In this document: piece after piece, positions 36,532 through 45,346 of the stretch | Numbering within the stretch: position 1 is the first letter of the stretch | How the letters are laid out: each line of letters opens with the position of its first letter | Assembly: GCA_945906815.1 (NCBI GenBank) | Contig: CAMDRT010000008.1 | Coordinates: 62,001-126,000, forward strand | Source: Bordetella parapertussis | GTDB taxonomy: Bacteria > Pseudomonadota > Gammaproteobacteria > Burkholderiales > SG8-41 | Direction: 5' to 3' | DNA: 64,000 bases | Position numbers and translations under genes: made by a program | Notes under the pieces: model-generated | The model's database searches: none | What the model saw: the letters and a program-made list of their open reading frames with translations, nothing else | Told to the model about the DNA's origin: nothing

Positions 36532-36896
36532 GACACCACCGCCCACACCGCACGCATACCCCACATGACCAGCGTCAGGGCCAGCACCAACATCCACGTA
36601 TCGACACCGCGTCCGCGCCAGCCGAACTCGGCGCAGATATTACGCACACCGATCGGTGCATGCACCGCAACGGCTGCCACAAACAAGACATAGAAGCCGC
36701 CCCACAACACGCTGCCACGCGTGCGTCCGAGAATTTCCGCCGCCGATAAACCGTTGCGCACCGCGTAAATAATGGTGATCAGATGCACGATTATGCACAG
36801 CGCCAGTACGAGCGCTGTGGCCCGCTGCGCGCCCCAAAGGAGTACCTGCGTGCGTATACCTGGCCTCGCCTCACGCCTCACTTCCCAGCCCTCCAT
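36528..36896 (-). CDS. SDH/FRD second membrane anchor subunit
   Basis: The 122-residue protein has three hydrophobic spans. The segment QRATALVLALCIIVHLITIIY has the Arg...His pattern of quinone/haem sites, and VHAPIGVRNI in the second span resembles the His-Gly-Arg pattern of SdhC/SdhD. The start overlaps the end of the Fe-S subunit gene by 26 bases, and the stop overlaps the next anchor gene, so this is a compact B-D-C order. Which anchor equals SdhC or SdhD is uncertain. Confidence 0.8.
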   Translation of the reverse strand: MEGWEVRREARPGIRTQVLLWGAQRATALVLALCIIVHLITIIYAVRNGLSAAEILGRTRGSVLWGGFYVLFVAAVAVHAPIGVRNICAEFGWRGRGVDTWMLVLALTLVMWGMRAVWAVVS

Positions 36897-37596
36897 TAAG
36901 CGTCGCGCTCAACACCGCGCGCTTAAGTCCCGCAATACCGGCCGTCGGTGAAATGCCTTTGGGGCAACGCTCGGTGCAGTTCAAGTGCGTGTGGCAAGCG
37001 TGGCAACCCGCGTCGCCGGCCACCGCGGCCAGCCGTTCTGTTTGCGCCACATCGCGCACATCGTTTACCAGTGTCCATGCGCGGCTTAACGCGGCGGGGC
37101 CCAGGTAATCGGGTTTCCATGTCACCACTTCGCACGAGCTGTAGCACACGCCGCAGCCGATACATTCAATCGCCGCATCCACCGCTAGTCGTTGTTTTGA
37201 CTGCGGATTTACCTGTGCGAAATCATCTCTGCGCGTCTTGCTGCCGGTGAATTGACCGCGCGCTTTTGCCCACTTGTCAAAAAATTCCGTCATATCGGTG
37301 ACCACATCCTTGATCACCGGCAAGTTGCGCAGCGGCGCAATCTCCAAACGGTCGTCATGCGCAACCTTCGCCACATGCGTGCGGCAGGTCCACCGCGACA
37401 CCCCATTCACTGACATCGCGCACGAGCCGCACACCCCCACGCGACAGGCAAAGCGATAGGCGAGCGAAGGATCGAGCCGGCGCTGCACATAGGTCACCAC
37501 GTCGAGCACGGTCTGGCTTTCCATGCGCGGCACCTGGTAATCCTGAAACTGTCCGGTTTCGGTGCCGCGCCAGATTCTGACTTGCAAGCTGCTCAT
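36871..37596 (-). CDS. sdhB: SDH/FRD iron-sulfur subunit
   Basis: The 241-residue protein has all three cluster motifs: [2Fe-2S] with C51-x4-C56-x2-C59 and C71; a ferredoxin-type set C145IGC148GVC151YSSC155; and C198/C201/C207/C211 (CHACHTHLNCTERCPKG) for the remaining [4Fe-4S]/[3Fe-4S] ligands. Electrons would run between the flavoprotein FAD and quinone in the anchors. It is the first SDH gene; the flavoprotein gene is 5 kb downstream rather than adjacent, which is atypical. Confidence 0.9.
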   Translation of the reverse strand: MSSLQVRIWRGTETGQFQDYQVPRMESQTVLDVVTYVQRRLDPSLAYRFACRVGVCGSCAMSVNGVSRWTCRTHVAKVAHDDRLEIAPLRNLPVIKDVVTDMTEFFDKWAKARGQFTGSKTRRDDFAQVNPQSKQRLAVDAAIECIGCGVCYSSCEVVTWKPDYLGPAALSRAWTLVNDVRDVAQTERLAAVAGDAGCHACHTHLNCTERCPKGISPTAGIAGLKRAVLSATLNGGLGSEA

Positions 37597-37615
37597 GACC
37601 TGTCAGCCCAAAATA

Positions 37616-37680
37616 CTTCACCGCAGAGGCGCAAAGAACTGCTTTTCTGTGCGAGGGTTCTCTGCGCCTCTGCGGTGAAG
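37616..37680. repeat. Fold-back hairpin (CTTCACCGCAGAGGCGCA arms)
   Basis: Arms 37616-37639 and 37657-37680 pair at 23 of 24 positions, with a 17-base loop. It fills the gap between the ThDP enzyme gene and the Fe-S subunit gene. The GCAGAGGCGCAGAG sequence carries a weak internal repeat. Confidence 0.85.
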
Positions 37681-37684
37681 CTTT

Positions 37685-39349
37685 TCAATGTGCCCCACCG
37701 GCCATCGCAGCTGCGCGCGACACCGTGGGCGCGGGCATGCGTTCGATCATTACATTGACGCAGGCGGGCAGATTCGACTTCACCGCGCGCGCCAGCGCCG
37801 GCGCAAGTTCGGCAGCGCGGGTCACGCGCTCGCCGTGGCCACCCAATGCAGCCACCGCCTTTTCATACGCCACCCCCGGCCGCAACTCGCAACCCGCGGT
37901 GCGATCCTTGCCATAGGTGCGCAATTGAATCTGGTATTCCGCGTTCCAGCAGGAATCGTTGCCCACCACGGCGACAAATGGCAATTGATGGCGCAACGCC
38001 GTATCAAACTCAGCCATGTGAAACCCGAACGTGCCATCGCCCAGCACCGCAACCACCGTGGCCTGGGGACGCGCCACGCGCGCGGCCAGCGCAAACGGTA
38101 TCGCGCTGCCGATCGATCCCGCCGGGCCATTGATGATGCGCGTGGAGGCGCTCATGCATGCCTGCGCCCACTGCCCGAATTCACCGCCATCGACCACCAG
38201 TATCGGATCGTCGGCGTCATCCAGTATGTTTTGCACAGCGCGCCCGATTTCCAGGGCATGCACGGTAGTGGCTTGCGCGGAAACCGCGCTCTTCCACGCA
38301 GCAGGACGGTAGGCCACAGCAGCACTGACTTCGTGCATCCAGCCATGGGTTGCGTTATGTTCCGCGTTGCCGATCAGCGCCTGCATCGCTGCCGCCACAT
38401 CAGCCACAGCACTCAACACCACACGCGCCTTATCCAAAACCGCGATGCTGCGTCTTAGTGCATCGATGTCGGGGTCGATGACCACGAATTTGCAGTGCGC
38501 GCTCACCGCAGGCACCTGACCGAAACGCAGGGTGTAATCGGGCTGCTTGCCGATCAGCACTATCAGGTCGGCCTCGCTCAGCACATCACCAAACGCGCCG
38601 AGGCAGGGGTCTGCAATGCCGCGCGGACTTTCCATGCTCACTACCGGCACGCCCGTCGCGCGCGCGAGTTGATCACGCACATGCTGCCCACGGCTGCTGG
38701 CCAGCATGGGCCCGGTGATAAACAACGGCTTTTGTGCTTGCTGGATGAGCGCCAACACCGCCTCAGCGCTAGACACGCGCAGCGGCTGAGTGCCCCCCTG
38801 ATCGTCATCCGGCGCAAATGCGCGCGGGCTGGCCACCGTTTGCTCCAGCACATCAAACGGCACGCTCAAATGCACCGGCCCCGGACGCCCGCTGCGCGCC
38901 ATGCGCAGGGCGCGCACGATGTCCTCACCCAACGCGTCCGCGCTACGTGCAGTGTAAGAGGCTTTGGTTACGGGCGCGGCCATATCCGCCTGCGCCATTT
39001 CCTGAAAGGCGCCGCGCCCCAGTTGATTCAGCGGCGCGTGCCCGGAGAGCATCACCAGTGGCGATTCGGACGCCAGCGCGGTATACAGCGCGCCGATGCC
39101 ATTGGCGTGCCCCGGCCCGCCGGTGAGCAAGGCAATCCCCGGTTCACCGGTGAGCCGCCCCCACGCATCGGCCATGTGTACGGCAGCACCTTCGTGGCGC
39201 ACGTGGGTGATGCTAAGGCCTGCATCAATCGCCGCATCGTACAGCGGCATGATCTGGTTGCCGGACAACGAAAACAGCTGCCGCGCGCCCGCGCGCGCCA
39301 GGGCGCGCGCGAGTATGTCCGCACCTCTTAGTTTGGGCATGCTGTGCAT
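37685..39349 (-). CDS. Thiamine-diphosphate-dependent enzyme, acetolactate-synthase-like
   Basis: The 554-residue protein has the three-domain POX/AHAS-like layout: the activating Glu in VRHEGAAVHMADAW (about E53), a central Rossmann-like domain, and the ThDP-Mg motif GDGTFGF...NDSCWN (about 437-469). Candidates are acetolactate synthase-like, oxalyl-CoA decarboxylase-like, 2-hydroxyacyl lyase-like or sulfopyruvate/sulfoacetaldehyde-type activity. It carries no CoA- or oxalate-specific signature that I can recognise. It sits between the split UxaA lyase genes and the SDH genes on the same strand. The start has no strong ribosome site; ATG 39340 is an alternative. Confidence 0.85.
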   Translation of the reverse strand: MHSMPKLRGADILARALARAGARQLFSLSGNQIMPLYDAAIDAGLSITHVRHEGAAVHMADAWGRLTGEPGIALLTGGPGHANGIGALYTALASESPLVMLSGHAPLNQLGRGAFQEMAQADMAAPVTKASYTARSADALGEDIVRALRMARSGRPGPVHLSVPFDVLEQTVASPRAFAPDDDQGGTQPLRVSSAEAVLALIQQAQKPLFITGPMLASSRGQHVRDQLARATGVPVVSMESPRGIADPCLGAFGDVLSEADLIVLIGKQPDYTLRFGQVPAVSAHCKFVVIDPDIDALRRSIAVLDKARVVLSAVADVAAAMQALIGNAEHNATHGWMHEVSAAVAYRPAAWKSAVSAQATTVHALEIGRAVQNILDDADDPILVVDGGEFGQWAQACMSASTRIINGPAGSIGSAIPFALAARVARPQATVVAVLGDGTFGFHMAEFDTALRHQLPFVAVVGNDSCWNAEYQIQLRTYGKDRTAGCELRPGVAYEKAVAALGGHGERVTRAAELAPALARAVKSNLPACVNVMIERMPAPTVSRAAAMAGGAH

Positions 39350-39428
39350 AGCGGCATGTTTGCAAGCTGTGCCGCCATTGGCAGCGCATAGGTCCCTACG
39401 CCCCGCCGTTGCGGGGAGAGGGAGTTTC

Positions 39429-40598
39429 TTAGGCCGACTCGTACAAGCGGGTCATCACGAATTCGTTATGACCCAGTGCTTCGGCGGCCGTGAGGCGGCC
39501 GTTACAGGTACGCAACATCACGTCGAGCAATTCGTTGCCGGTTTGATCGAGATTCTTTTCACGCTGCAACAGGCCCGTGCAATCGTAATCAACGTGTTCC
39601 GACATGGTGCGCACGGTGCGCGGATTGGCGCACAGTTTGATTACCGGAATAATCGGATTGCCGATGACGTTGCCCTGCCCCGTGGGAAAAAGATGCACCA
39701 CGTAACCCGAAGCGGCACACAGCGTCACCATTTCCGCCGCCGCCGAAGACGAATCCATGAACCACAAGCCCGGCTTGGTCGGCATCTCGGCTTTGTCGAG
39801 GACGCCAATCACCTTGCAGTTCTTGCCGATCTTCTGGATATTGCCCAGCGCTTTTTCTTCGATGGTGGTGAGACCGCCCGCGATATTGCCCTTGGTCGGT
39901 TGCGAGTCCGATAGATCGCTGGTCTTGTGGCGTTCGATCACTGCCTGATAGCGGTCGAACATTTTCATGAATCCGGCGCGCACTTCCGGCGTCGCGCAGC
40001 GATCCGCCACGATGTGCTCGCCGCCGGTAATCTCGGTGGTTTCACCAAAACACAGGGTGACGCCCAGCGGATCGAGTTTATCGAATGCGCTGCCGACTGT
40101 CGGATTGGAACCGCAGCCGGAAGTGGTATCGGATTCGCCGCATTTGGTGGACACCCACAGATCGCTGATCGGGCATTCCACGCGCTGCAGTTCCGACGCC
40201 CACTGCAGGTATTCCTTGGCCACTTTGGAGGCACGCATTATGGTGTCGTGATCGCCATGCAATTCTATGCCAAAGCCGGTGACCGGCTTGCCGGTCTTGG
40301 CGATGGCCTGGACGATGCGATTGGTCCACTCCTCTTCAATCCCGATCACCACCACCGCAGCCACATTGGGATTGCTGCCCGCGCCAATCAGCGTGCGAAA
40401 ATGCAATTCGAGGTCCGCGCCGAACTGCAAGCGCCCATACGGATGGCCAACGGCCACCGTGCCCTTGATATTGTGCGCGACGCCGTCACAAGCGGCATTC
40501 GACAAATCATCCAGCGGCAGAATAATGACGTGGTTGCGCACGCCGACGCGGCCGTTCTCGCGGCGATAACCCATGAATGTGGTTTTGCTGTTAACCAT
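39429..40598 (-). CDS. UxaA-family lyase, large subunit (altronate dehydratase/sulfolactate sulfo-lyase-like)
   Basis: The 389-residue protein corresponds to the C-terminal part of UxaA/Gar[20 protein letters not shown] at the start, [35 protein letters not shown] and [19 protein letters not shown]. Conserved Cys residues fit an iron site. In E. coli UxaA this domain is fused to an N-terminal SAF domain; here the SAF part is a separate gene just upstream, as in (2R)-sulfolactate sulfo-lyase SuyAB. GAGGTT precedes the ATG. Substrate could be a sugar acid or a 2-hydroxy-3-sulfo acid. Confidence 0.82.
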   Translation of the reverse strand: MVNSKTTFMGYRRENGRVGVRNHVIILPLDDLSNAACDGVAHNIKGTVAVGHPYGRLQFGADLELHFRTLIGAGSNPNVAAVVVIGIEEEWTNRIVQAIAKTGKPVTGFGIELHGDHDTIMRASKVAKEYLQWASELQRVECPISDLWVSTKCGESDTTSGCGSNPTVGSAFDKLDPLGVTLCFGETTEITGGEHIVADRCATPEVRAGFMKMFDRYQAVIERHKTSDLSDSQPTKGNIAGGLTTIEEKALGNIQKIGKNCKVIGVLDKAEMPTKPGLWFMDSSSAAAEMVTLCAASGYVVHLFPTGQGNVIGNPIIPVIKLCANPRTVRTMSEHVDYDCTGLLQREKNLDQTGNELLDVMLRTCNGRLTAAEALGHNEFVMTRLYESA

Positions 40599-40609
40599 TA
40601 TGTAACCTC

Positions 40610-40644
40610 GTGAAGGGTGAAGAGTGAAGAGTGAAGGGTGAAAC
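40610..40644. repeat. Tandem 7-base repeat (GTGAAGG type), single arm
   Basis: Five consecutive 7-base units close to GTGAAGG/GTGAAGA lie between the two UxaA-type genes. No matching complementary arm was found, so it looks like half of the fold-back elements seen in the other gaps of this block. Confidence 0.75.
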
Positions 40645-40652
40645 CCCTCGCA

Positions 40653-40934
40653 TCACCAGCGTTTGGTTTTGATGTTGTGTACATGCGCATGCTCACCCAT
40701 CTTGATATCGGCCACCGCCTTGCCGATGTCGAAACCGTACTTGATGATGGTGTCGCCGTTGCGAATGCCGCTGGTCGCTACCTTGTGGCCGATGGGAATA
40801 TCGTTGATCGCCTTGACCTTGATGGTCGAGTCATCTTCCATCACCCAGCCCACCAACTCCTGCCCGGCCTTGATGCCTTCAACCACGGCCACGCCCACGC
40901 TGTCTTTCTTGTCATGAACCAGTATGTGAATCAT
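40653..40934 (-). CDS. UxaA-family lyase, small SAF-domain subunit
   Basis: A 93-residue SAF-domain protein from ATG 40934 (AGGAGC upstream). Features are the start MIHILVHDKKDSVGVAVVEG, then IPIGHKVATSGIRNGDTIIKYG and GEHAHVHNIKTKRW, the HxHxHN end typical of the altronate dehydratase N-terminal domain. It pairs with the large subunit downstream. The rplS terminator lies just upstream, so this gene probably begins the transcription unit of the dicarboxylate block; its promoter should lie between 40935 and 40985. Confidence 0.85.
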   Translation of the reverse strand: MIHILVHDKKDSVGVAVVEGIKAGQELVGWVMEDDSTIKVKAINDIPIGHKVATSGIRNGDTIIKYGFDIGKAVADIKMGEHAHVHNIKTKRW

Positions 40935-40983
40935 GTGCGCTCCTGAACTATCGTGAAAATCTTGGGGAAGCGAGATTCTATCC

Positions 40984-41012
40984 AAAAAAAAGGCAGCCTA
41001 AGCCGCCTTTTT
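40984..41012 (-). terminator. Intrinsic terminator of the rpsP-rplS operon
   Basis: On the minus strand a stem AAAAAGGCGGC...GCTGCCTTTTT followed by further T residues lies about 45 bases after the rplS stop. The stem is 8 bp plus a partly paired inner part. It separates the ribosomal operon from the UxaA-type genes. Confidence 0.8.
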
Positions 41013-41056
41013 AAATAAAATTAGATTTGCGCGACTATCTTGCGCCTTATTGCACC

Positions 41057-41485
41057 TTATTTGGCGGCTTCGGCCGGCGCTTCCGGCAGCATTTCCGGCA
41101 CGACTGCGGCAGCAGCTGCAGCTGCACCACGAACCGCCAGCTTTTCCTTGATGCGCGCAGCTTTACCGGTAAGGTTACGCAGGTAATAGAGCTTGGAGCG
41201 GCTCACATCGCCACGACGCTTGACCTCGATGCTGGCGATCAGCGGCGAGTAGGTCTGGAAGGTACGCTCCACACCCTCGCCCGAGGAGATTTTGCGCACG
41301 ATGAAATTTGAATTCAGTCCGCGATTGCGCCTGGAAATTACCACGCCTTCGTAGGCCTGCACGCGTTTGCGTTCGCCTTCGACCACTTTGACGCTGACCA
41401 CCACGGTGTCGCCTGCGGAAAAATCCGGGATTTTTTTGCCCAGACGCGCGATTTCTTCATTTTCAAGTTCGTCTAACAAGTTCAT
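41057..41485 (-). CDS. rplS: 50S ribosomal protein L19
   Basis: The 142-residue protein matches L19 over its first ~115 residues ([62 protein letters not shown]). A C-terminal extension of about 25 residues rich in Ala/Pro/Glu is typical of betaproteobacterial L19. It is the last gene of rpsP-rimM-trmD-rplS, overlapping the trmD stop by four bases at its start. Confidence 0.97.
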   Translation of the reverse strand: MNLLDELENEEIARLGKKIPDFSAGDTVVVSVKVVEGERKRVQAYEGVVISRRNRGLNSNFIVRKISSGEGVERTFQTYSPLIASIEVKRRGDVSRSKLYYLRNLTGKAARIKEKLAVRGAAAAAAAVVPEMLPEAPAEAAK

Positions 41486-42267
41486 TTTGCTGCTCCTTGT
41501 GCCCTGGTGCTATGGGTTACTTCTTCTGCCAAATATGCTTCGAGTAATACCGTTTCATCCACACTCATGCCGCGTGCCGCCAGCAAATCCGGCCGCCGTT
41601 GCTGCGTTCTGACCAGTGACTGCTGCAGGCGCCAGCGGCTAATCTGCGCATGGTTGCCCGACATCAACACCGGCGGCACACCTACGCCTTCATATACCTC
41701 CGGCCGCGTGTAGTGCGGGCAATCCAGCAGCCCGCGCACAAACGAATCCTGTTCCGCCGACTGCGCATCGCCCAGCACGCCGGGCAACTGCCGTATCACT
41801 GCGTCCATCAAAGCCATCGCCGCCAACTCGCCACCCGACATCACGAAATCTCCGATCGAGATTTCGTCGTCGAACTGGCGTGCAATCAAGCGTTCATCCA
41901 CACCTTCGTAGCGCCCCGCCAGCAACACTATGCCCTGCTCCGCCGCCAACGACATCACCAACGGGTGCGTCAACAATCGTCCTTGCGGCGACAGGTAAAT
42001 CACCCGTGGCTTCGGCACACCGGCACTGATCTGCCGCTGCCGCGCCGCACACACCGCCTTTTCCAGCGGGTCTATCATCATCACCATGCCGGGGCCGCCG
42101 CCGTAAGGCCGGTCGTCCACCGTGCGATGGCTGTTGGTGGCGAAATCACGCGGATTCCACGGCAAAAACTGGTACGCCCGCCGCTCCCGCGCCCTCCCAA
42201 TAATGCCCGACTCGGTAAGCGCGTCGAACATTTTCGGAAACAACGTCACTACGTCAAATTGCAGCAT
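41482..42267 (-). CDS. trmD: tRNA (guanine-N1-)-methyltransferase
   Basis: The 261-residue protein has the TrmD SPOUT knot ([22 protein letters not shown]), the N-terminal [17 protein letters not shown] and the [12 protein letters not shown] block. It methylates G37 of tRNAs reading CNN/CGG-type codons, preventing frameshifting. Gene order and the short spacing to rimM confirm the assignment. Confidence 0.97.
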   Translation of the reverse strand: MLQFDVVTLFPKMFDALTESGIIGRARERRAYQFLPWNPRDFATNSHRTVDDRPYGGGPGMVMMIDPLEKAVCAARQRQISAGVPKPRVIYLSPQGRLLTHPLVMSLAAEQGIVLLAGRYEGVDERLIARQFDDEISIGDFVMSGGELAAMALMDAVIRQLPGVLGDAQSAEQDSFVRGLLDCPHYTRPEVYEGVGVPPVLMSGNHAQISRWRLQQSLVRTQQRRPDLLAARGMSVDETVLLEAYLAEEVTHSTRAQGAAK

Positions 42268-42279
42268 AGGCAGTTACGG

Positions 42280-42882
42280 TTAAAAATCCGCACCCCAGTC
42301 GACTTCGATCAAACCCGCTGCAATATCCACACGCTTGATGACACTGTCGATGAACGGTATCAAGCGTTCTTGTTTGCCGTTCCCGCCGCCTTCAATCGCA
42401 CTTTGTTGCACAACCATCACTGCATTGGCGCCGGTTTCCAGCATCGAGGTTACGACACCAAAATCCAGCCCATCGTTATTCTTGACGCTGAGCCCCAGCA
42501 AATCGGCCCAGTAATACTCGCCTTTTTCAGCCGGCGGAAAAGCTACCCGTGGTATCGCCACTGTCTGGCCCTTGAAACTGGCCGCACTATCGCGATCATC
42601 ACATCCGGCTAACTTTGCCACCACATCAACGCCCTGCACCTGCGCTTGCACAACCGCCACTTCGCGCCATCCCTCAGCGCCTTCGGTATTACTGAGCCAC
42701 CATGTCGGGTACTGTGCCAGGCCATTTACACCACTGGCAGCCCCGCCAGAACTGCTATACGACTGCACCCTCACCCAGCCCTTGACCCCGAACGGCGCAC
42801 TGATGCGCCCCATTGCCACCAATTTATCAGGCAGCGGCAGGCTCACTGGCGGCGACGGGCACAGCGCCGGCAACTTTGGCAT
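42280..42882 (-). CDS. rimM: Ribosome maturation factor RimM
   Basis: RimM N-domain ([20 protein letters not shown]) and PRC-barrel domain ([14 protein letters not shown]...[18 protein letters not shown], ending [10 protein letters not shown]) are visible. It assists 30S head assembly and binds S19. Start is uncertain: ATG 42882 overlaps rpsP by 56 bases; GTG 42846 and ATG 42813 are alternatives that would reduce overlap. An unusual Ser/Gly/Ala stretch after the first domain strand is present. Confidence 0.93.
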   Translation of the reverse strand: MPKLPALCPSPPVSLPLPDKLVAMGRISAPFGVKGWVRVQSYSSSGGAASGVNGLAQYPTWWLSNTEGAEGWREVAVVQAQVQGVDVVAKLAGCDDRDSAASFKGQTVAIPRVAFPPAEKGEYYWADLLGLSVKNNDGLDFGVVTSMLETGANAVMVVQQSAIEGGGNGKQERLIPFIDSVIKRVDIAAGLIEVDWGADF

Positions 42883-43114
42883 ATTGCTTGACGAGACGGG
42901 TCACGGTATCGGAAGGTTGCGCACCCACCGACTGCCAGTGCGTCAGACGCGCGCGGTCCAGCCGCAACGTTTCGTGGCCTGCGGGCGCCTTGGGATCGTA
43001 AAATCCGATACGCTCGATAAATCGACCATCACGGGCGCGGCGGGAATCCGCGACCACGACGTTGTAAAAAGGACGCTTTTTGGCGCCACCGCGGGCTAAA
43101 CGAATCACTACCAT
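42827..43114 (-). CDS. rpsP: 30S ribosomal protein S16
   Basis: The 95-residue protein has the S16 signature [20 protein letters not shown] with [19 protein letters not shown]. It is the first gene of the four-gene operon. The 250-base upstream gap is AT-richer than the genes and holds promoters for this operon and for the divergent nitroreductase, plus motif copy 6. Confidence 0.97.
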   Translation of the reverse strand: MVVIRLARGGAKKRPFYNVVVADSRRARDGRFIERIGFYDPKAPAGHETLRLDRARLTHWQSVGAQPSDTVTRLVKQYAKVAGAVPVAASEPAAA

Positions 43115-43309
43115 GAGGGCTTTATCCTTACTTATGCGTGGCTACACGTAAATCGGGCACCGCAAAACGCCAATAATAGCAGCGCAGTTCGGGCGAAAAT
43201 CGAAAGGGCGTGAGTTTACGACACTTTGGGGCTTGAACGCAATAAATGTCGCTACTTTCCTCGGACGCAGGGGTGCCACGCATAGCCTCGAATTCACCAT
43301 CACAATAAC

Positions 43310-43331
43310 AACATAACCAATTGTTTTTATT
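43310..43331 (-). repeat. AT-rich AAACAA-N4-TTRY motif, copy 6
   Basis: On the minus strand the sequence reads AATAAAAACAATTGG then TTATGTT. It lies in the divergent gap upstream of rpsP (sense for rpsP) and 30 bases before the nitroreductase start on the other strand. Confidence 0.5.
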
Positions 43332-43362
43332 GAATTTTTATTAAAATAACCCGGTATTTAAA

Positions 43363-44220
43363 ATGAATTCTCCCGCCACCAACGATTCCGCTCGTATCGC
43401 TAAAGCCACGCTTACCCGCTTTGGTGTAGCCCTACACACACCTGCCAGCCTGCCCGACGAGGGTGCCGCCGAACTGCGGCGCATGGCCGAACACAGCTCG
43501 CATCGCAAGTGGACAGCGCAAGCGGTCGATGCGGCGCTGCTCAAATTATTGTTCGCGTGCGCGCTGTCAGCTCCCTCCAAATCAGATTTGCAACAGGCTG
43601 ACATTATTCACGTCGCGGATCGCAGCAAAATCAAAGCCATTGCCGATGGCATCCCCGACATGCCATGGATCAATAATGCGCCGGTGTTTCTGGTGTTCTG
43701 CGGCAACAACCGGCGCATCCGTCAAATCGGCGCATGGCGCGGCAAACCATTTGCGAACGAACATCTGGATCACTTCATGAACGCCGCCGTGGATGCGGGC
43801 ATCGTGTTGGCGCAATTTATCCGCGCCGCCGAAGCGGCAGGTCTGGGTACTGTGCCGATCAGTGCGGTGCGCAATCACCCGCGTGAGACCAGCGCTATTC
43901 TCGGCCTGCCCGATGCCGTGTTCCCGGTCGCCGGCCTGTGCCTGGGCTACCCGCTGGAGCACGGCCACGTCAGCGCACGCCTGTCGCTCGACATCTCGGT
44001 GCATACTGACCGCTTTGACGAAACCAACCTTAAACAAAAAATCGACGCCTACGATCAGCGCCGCCATGCTTTGTTTCCACTGCGCAAACAGCGGCACAGC
44101 GACCGTTACCCCGATGCGCCCTTCAACGGTTGGTCGGAAGATAAAGCACGGCACTACTCGGTGCCCGAGCGGGCTGACTTTGGCGCGTTTATTCGCGACC
44201 AAAAATTCAGCTTGAAGTAG
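43363..44220 (+). CDS. Nitroreductase-family flavoprotein
   Basis: The 285-residue protein has the FMN-binding pattern of NfsA/FRP-like nitroreductases: HSSHRKWTAQAVDAALLKLL with ACALSAPSKSDLQ, DAGIVLAQFIRAAEAAGLGTVPISAVRNHP and VAGLCLGYP. Such enzymes reduce quinones or nitro compounds with NAD(P)H. The leader is AT-rich and has no strong ribosome-binding site. It is followed 28 bases later by the exported methyltransferase gene. Confidence 0.85.
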   Translation: MNSPATNDSARIAKATLTRFGVALHTPASLPDEGAAELRRMAEHSSHRKWTAQAVDAALLKLLFACALSAPSKSDLQQADIIHVADRSKIKAIADGIPDMPWINNAPVFLVFCGNNRRIRQIGAWRGKPFANEHLDHFMNAAVDAGIVLAQFIRAAEAAGLGTVPISAVRNHPRETSAILGLPDAVFPVAGLCLGYPLEHGHVSARLSLDISVHTDRFDETNLKQKIDAYDQRRHALFPLRKQRHSDRYPDAPFNGWSEDKARHYSVPERADFGAFIRDQKFSLK

Positions 44221-44248
44221 CGGCGTCACTATTTATCTAGGGGCCAAT

Positions 44249-44914
44249 ATGAAATTCTCGGCATGCATCTGTCTATGTTCGCTGCTGCTTGCGTGGGTGC
44301 CTGTGGCGGCCACAGCCGCGCAATCGCACCACACCGGCCACCATCGCTTCAGTGATGCCGAACAGTGGGCGAAAAAATTCGATGATCCCCAACGCGACGC
44401 CTGGCAAAAGCCACACGAGGTCATCCAGGCGCTGCAGCTCAAACCCGACGCCCTCATTGCGGATATCGGTGCCGGCACCGGTTACTTCGCCGTGCGCTTG
44501 GCTCGCATGCTGCCCAAAGCTCGTGTATTCGGCGTGGATAGCGAGCCCGAGATGGTGAAATATCTCGGCGAGCGCGCCACACGCGAAGGCCTCAAAAACC
44601 TCTCCGTGGTGGCTGCTGAACCGGGCAATCCGCGCTTGCCGGAGAAAGTGGACCTCATCCTGCTGGTCGATGTGTATCACCATGTGGATCAACGCGAACA
44701 GTACTTCCGCCAGTTACAACAATCGTTACGACCACAGGGGCGGCTGGCGATTATCGATTTTCGGATGGATGCACCAGTAGGCCCGCCGCCCGCTGCACGC
44801 ATCGCGCCGGAGCGCGTCACAAAAGAATTGCAGAGTGCGGGCTACACGCTGGTGCAGGAACACGCATTCCTGCCCAACCAATATTTTCTGGTTTTTCAGC
44901 CTGAACAGCGTTAG
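44249..44914 (+). CDS. Class I SAM-dependent methyltransferase with signal peptide
   Basis: The 221-residue protein has a clear signal peptide (ACICLCSLLLAWVPVAATAAQ) followed by a His-rich start and a Rossmann methyltransferase fold: motif I IADIGAGTGYFAVRLA, acidic motif II FGVDSEPEMV, and motif IV ILLVDVYHHVDQREQYF. SAM is not known to be available in the periplasm, so the role of an exported form is puzzling. Related signal-bearing proteins occur in proteobacteria. TAGGGG precedes the ATG. Confidence 0.82.
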   Translation: MKFSACICLCSLLLAWVPVAATAAQSHHTGHHRFSDAEQWAKKFDDPQRDAWQKPHEVIQALQLKPDALIADIGAGTGYFAVRLARMLPKARVFGVDSEPEMVKYLGERATREGLKNLSVVAAEPGNPRLPEKVDLILLVDVYHHVDQREQYFRQLQQSLRPQGRLAIIDFRMDAPVGPPPAARIAPERVTKELQSAGYTLVQEHAFLPNQYFLVFQPEQR

Positions 44915-44916
44915 CG

Positions 44917-45339
44917 CTAACGACTGGACCTCACCCGCTCCAACGCTTCGAATACCCCCATGCCCGCGAGCATGGCAGCCGCGAATAGCAGACCCTTCGT
45001 TGCACCCGCCCCCACCAGCACCAACGCCGGGCCAGGACAAATACCCGCCAGCCCCCAGCCCACACCAAACAACACGCTGCCGATGACCAGCCGGCGGTCG
45101 ATGTGTGTCGCGCTCGGTAACTGCAGCGGCAAACCCAACCAGCTTGTGTGACGGCGTCTAGCGAGTGTGAACGCCGCCAGCCCCACCGCAATGGCGCCGG
45201 CCATCACCAACGCCAGCGACGGATCCCACCGTCCGGCAAGATCGAGAAATCCCAGCACCTTTGCAGGATTGGCCATACCCGATACCAGCAATCCCACGCC
45301 GAACACCAGACCCGCCACTAAAGCAAGCAACGCGTTCAT
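44917..45339 (-). CDS. YeeE/YedE-family (DUF6691) sulfur-transport-like membrane protein, second half
   Basis: The 140-residue protein has four hydrophobic spans with GVGLLVSGMANPAKVLGFLDL and LFGVGWGLAGICPGPALV, the conserved GxxxGxCPGPA half of the YeeE/YedE family. ATG 45339 follows the partner gene by seven bases; the longer frame overlaps that gene. With the partner it would form one YeeE-like unit for thiosulfate or other sulfur species. It is convergent with the methyltransferase gene. Confidence 0.87.
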   Translation of the reverse strand: MNALLALVAGLVFGVGLLVSGMANPAKVLGFLDLAGRWDPSLALVMAGAIAVGLAAFTLARRRHTSWLGLPLQLPSATHIDRRLVIGSVLFGVGWGLAGICPGPALVLVGAGATKGLLFAAAMLAGMGVFEALERVRSSR

Positions 45340-45346
45340 ATAGCCC

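Noticed and set aside
41650..42612. 320-residue plus-strand open frame opposite trmD/rimM
   Set aside because: Antisense to a conserved housekeeping operon; His/Arg-rich low-complexity product.
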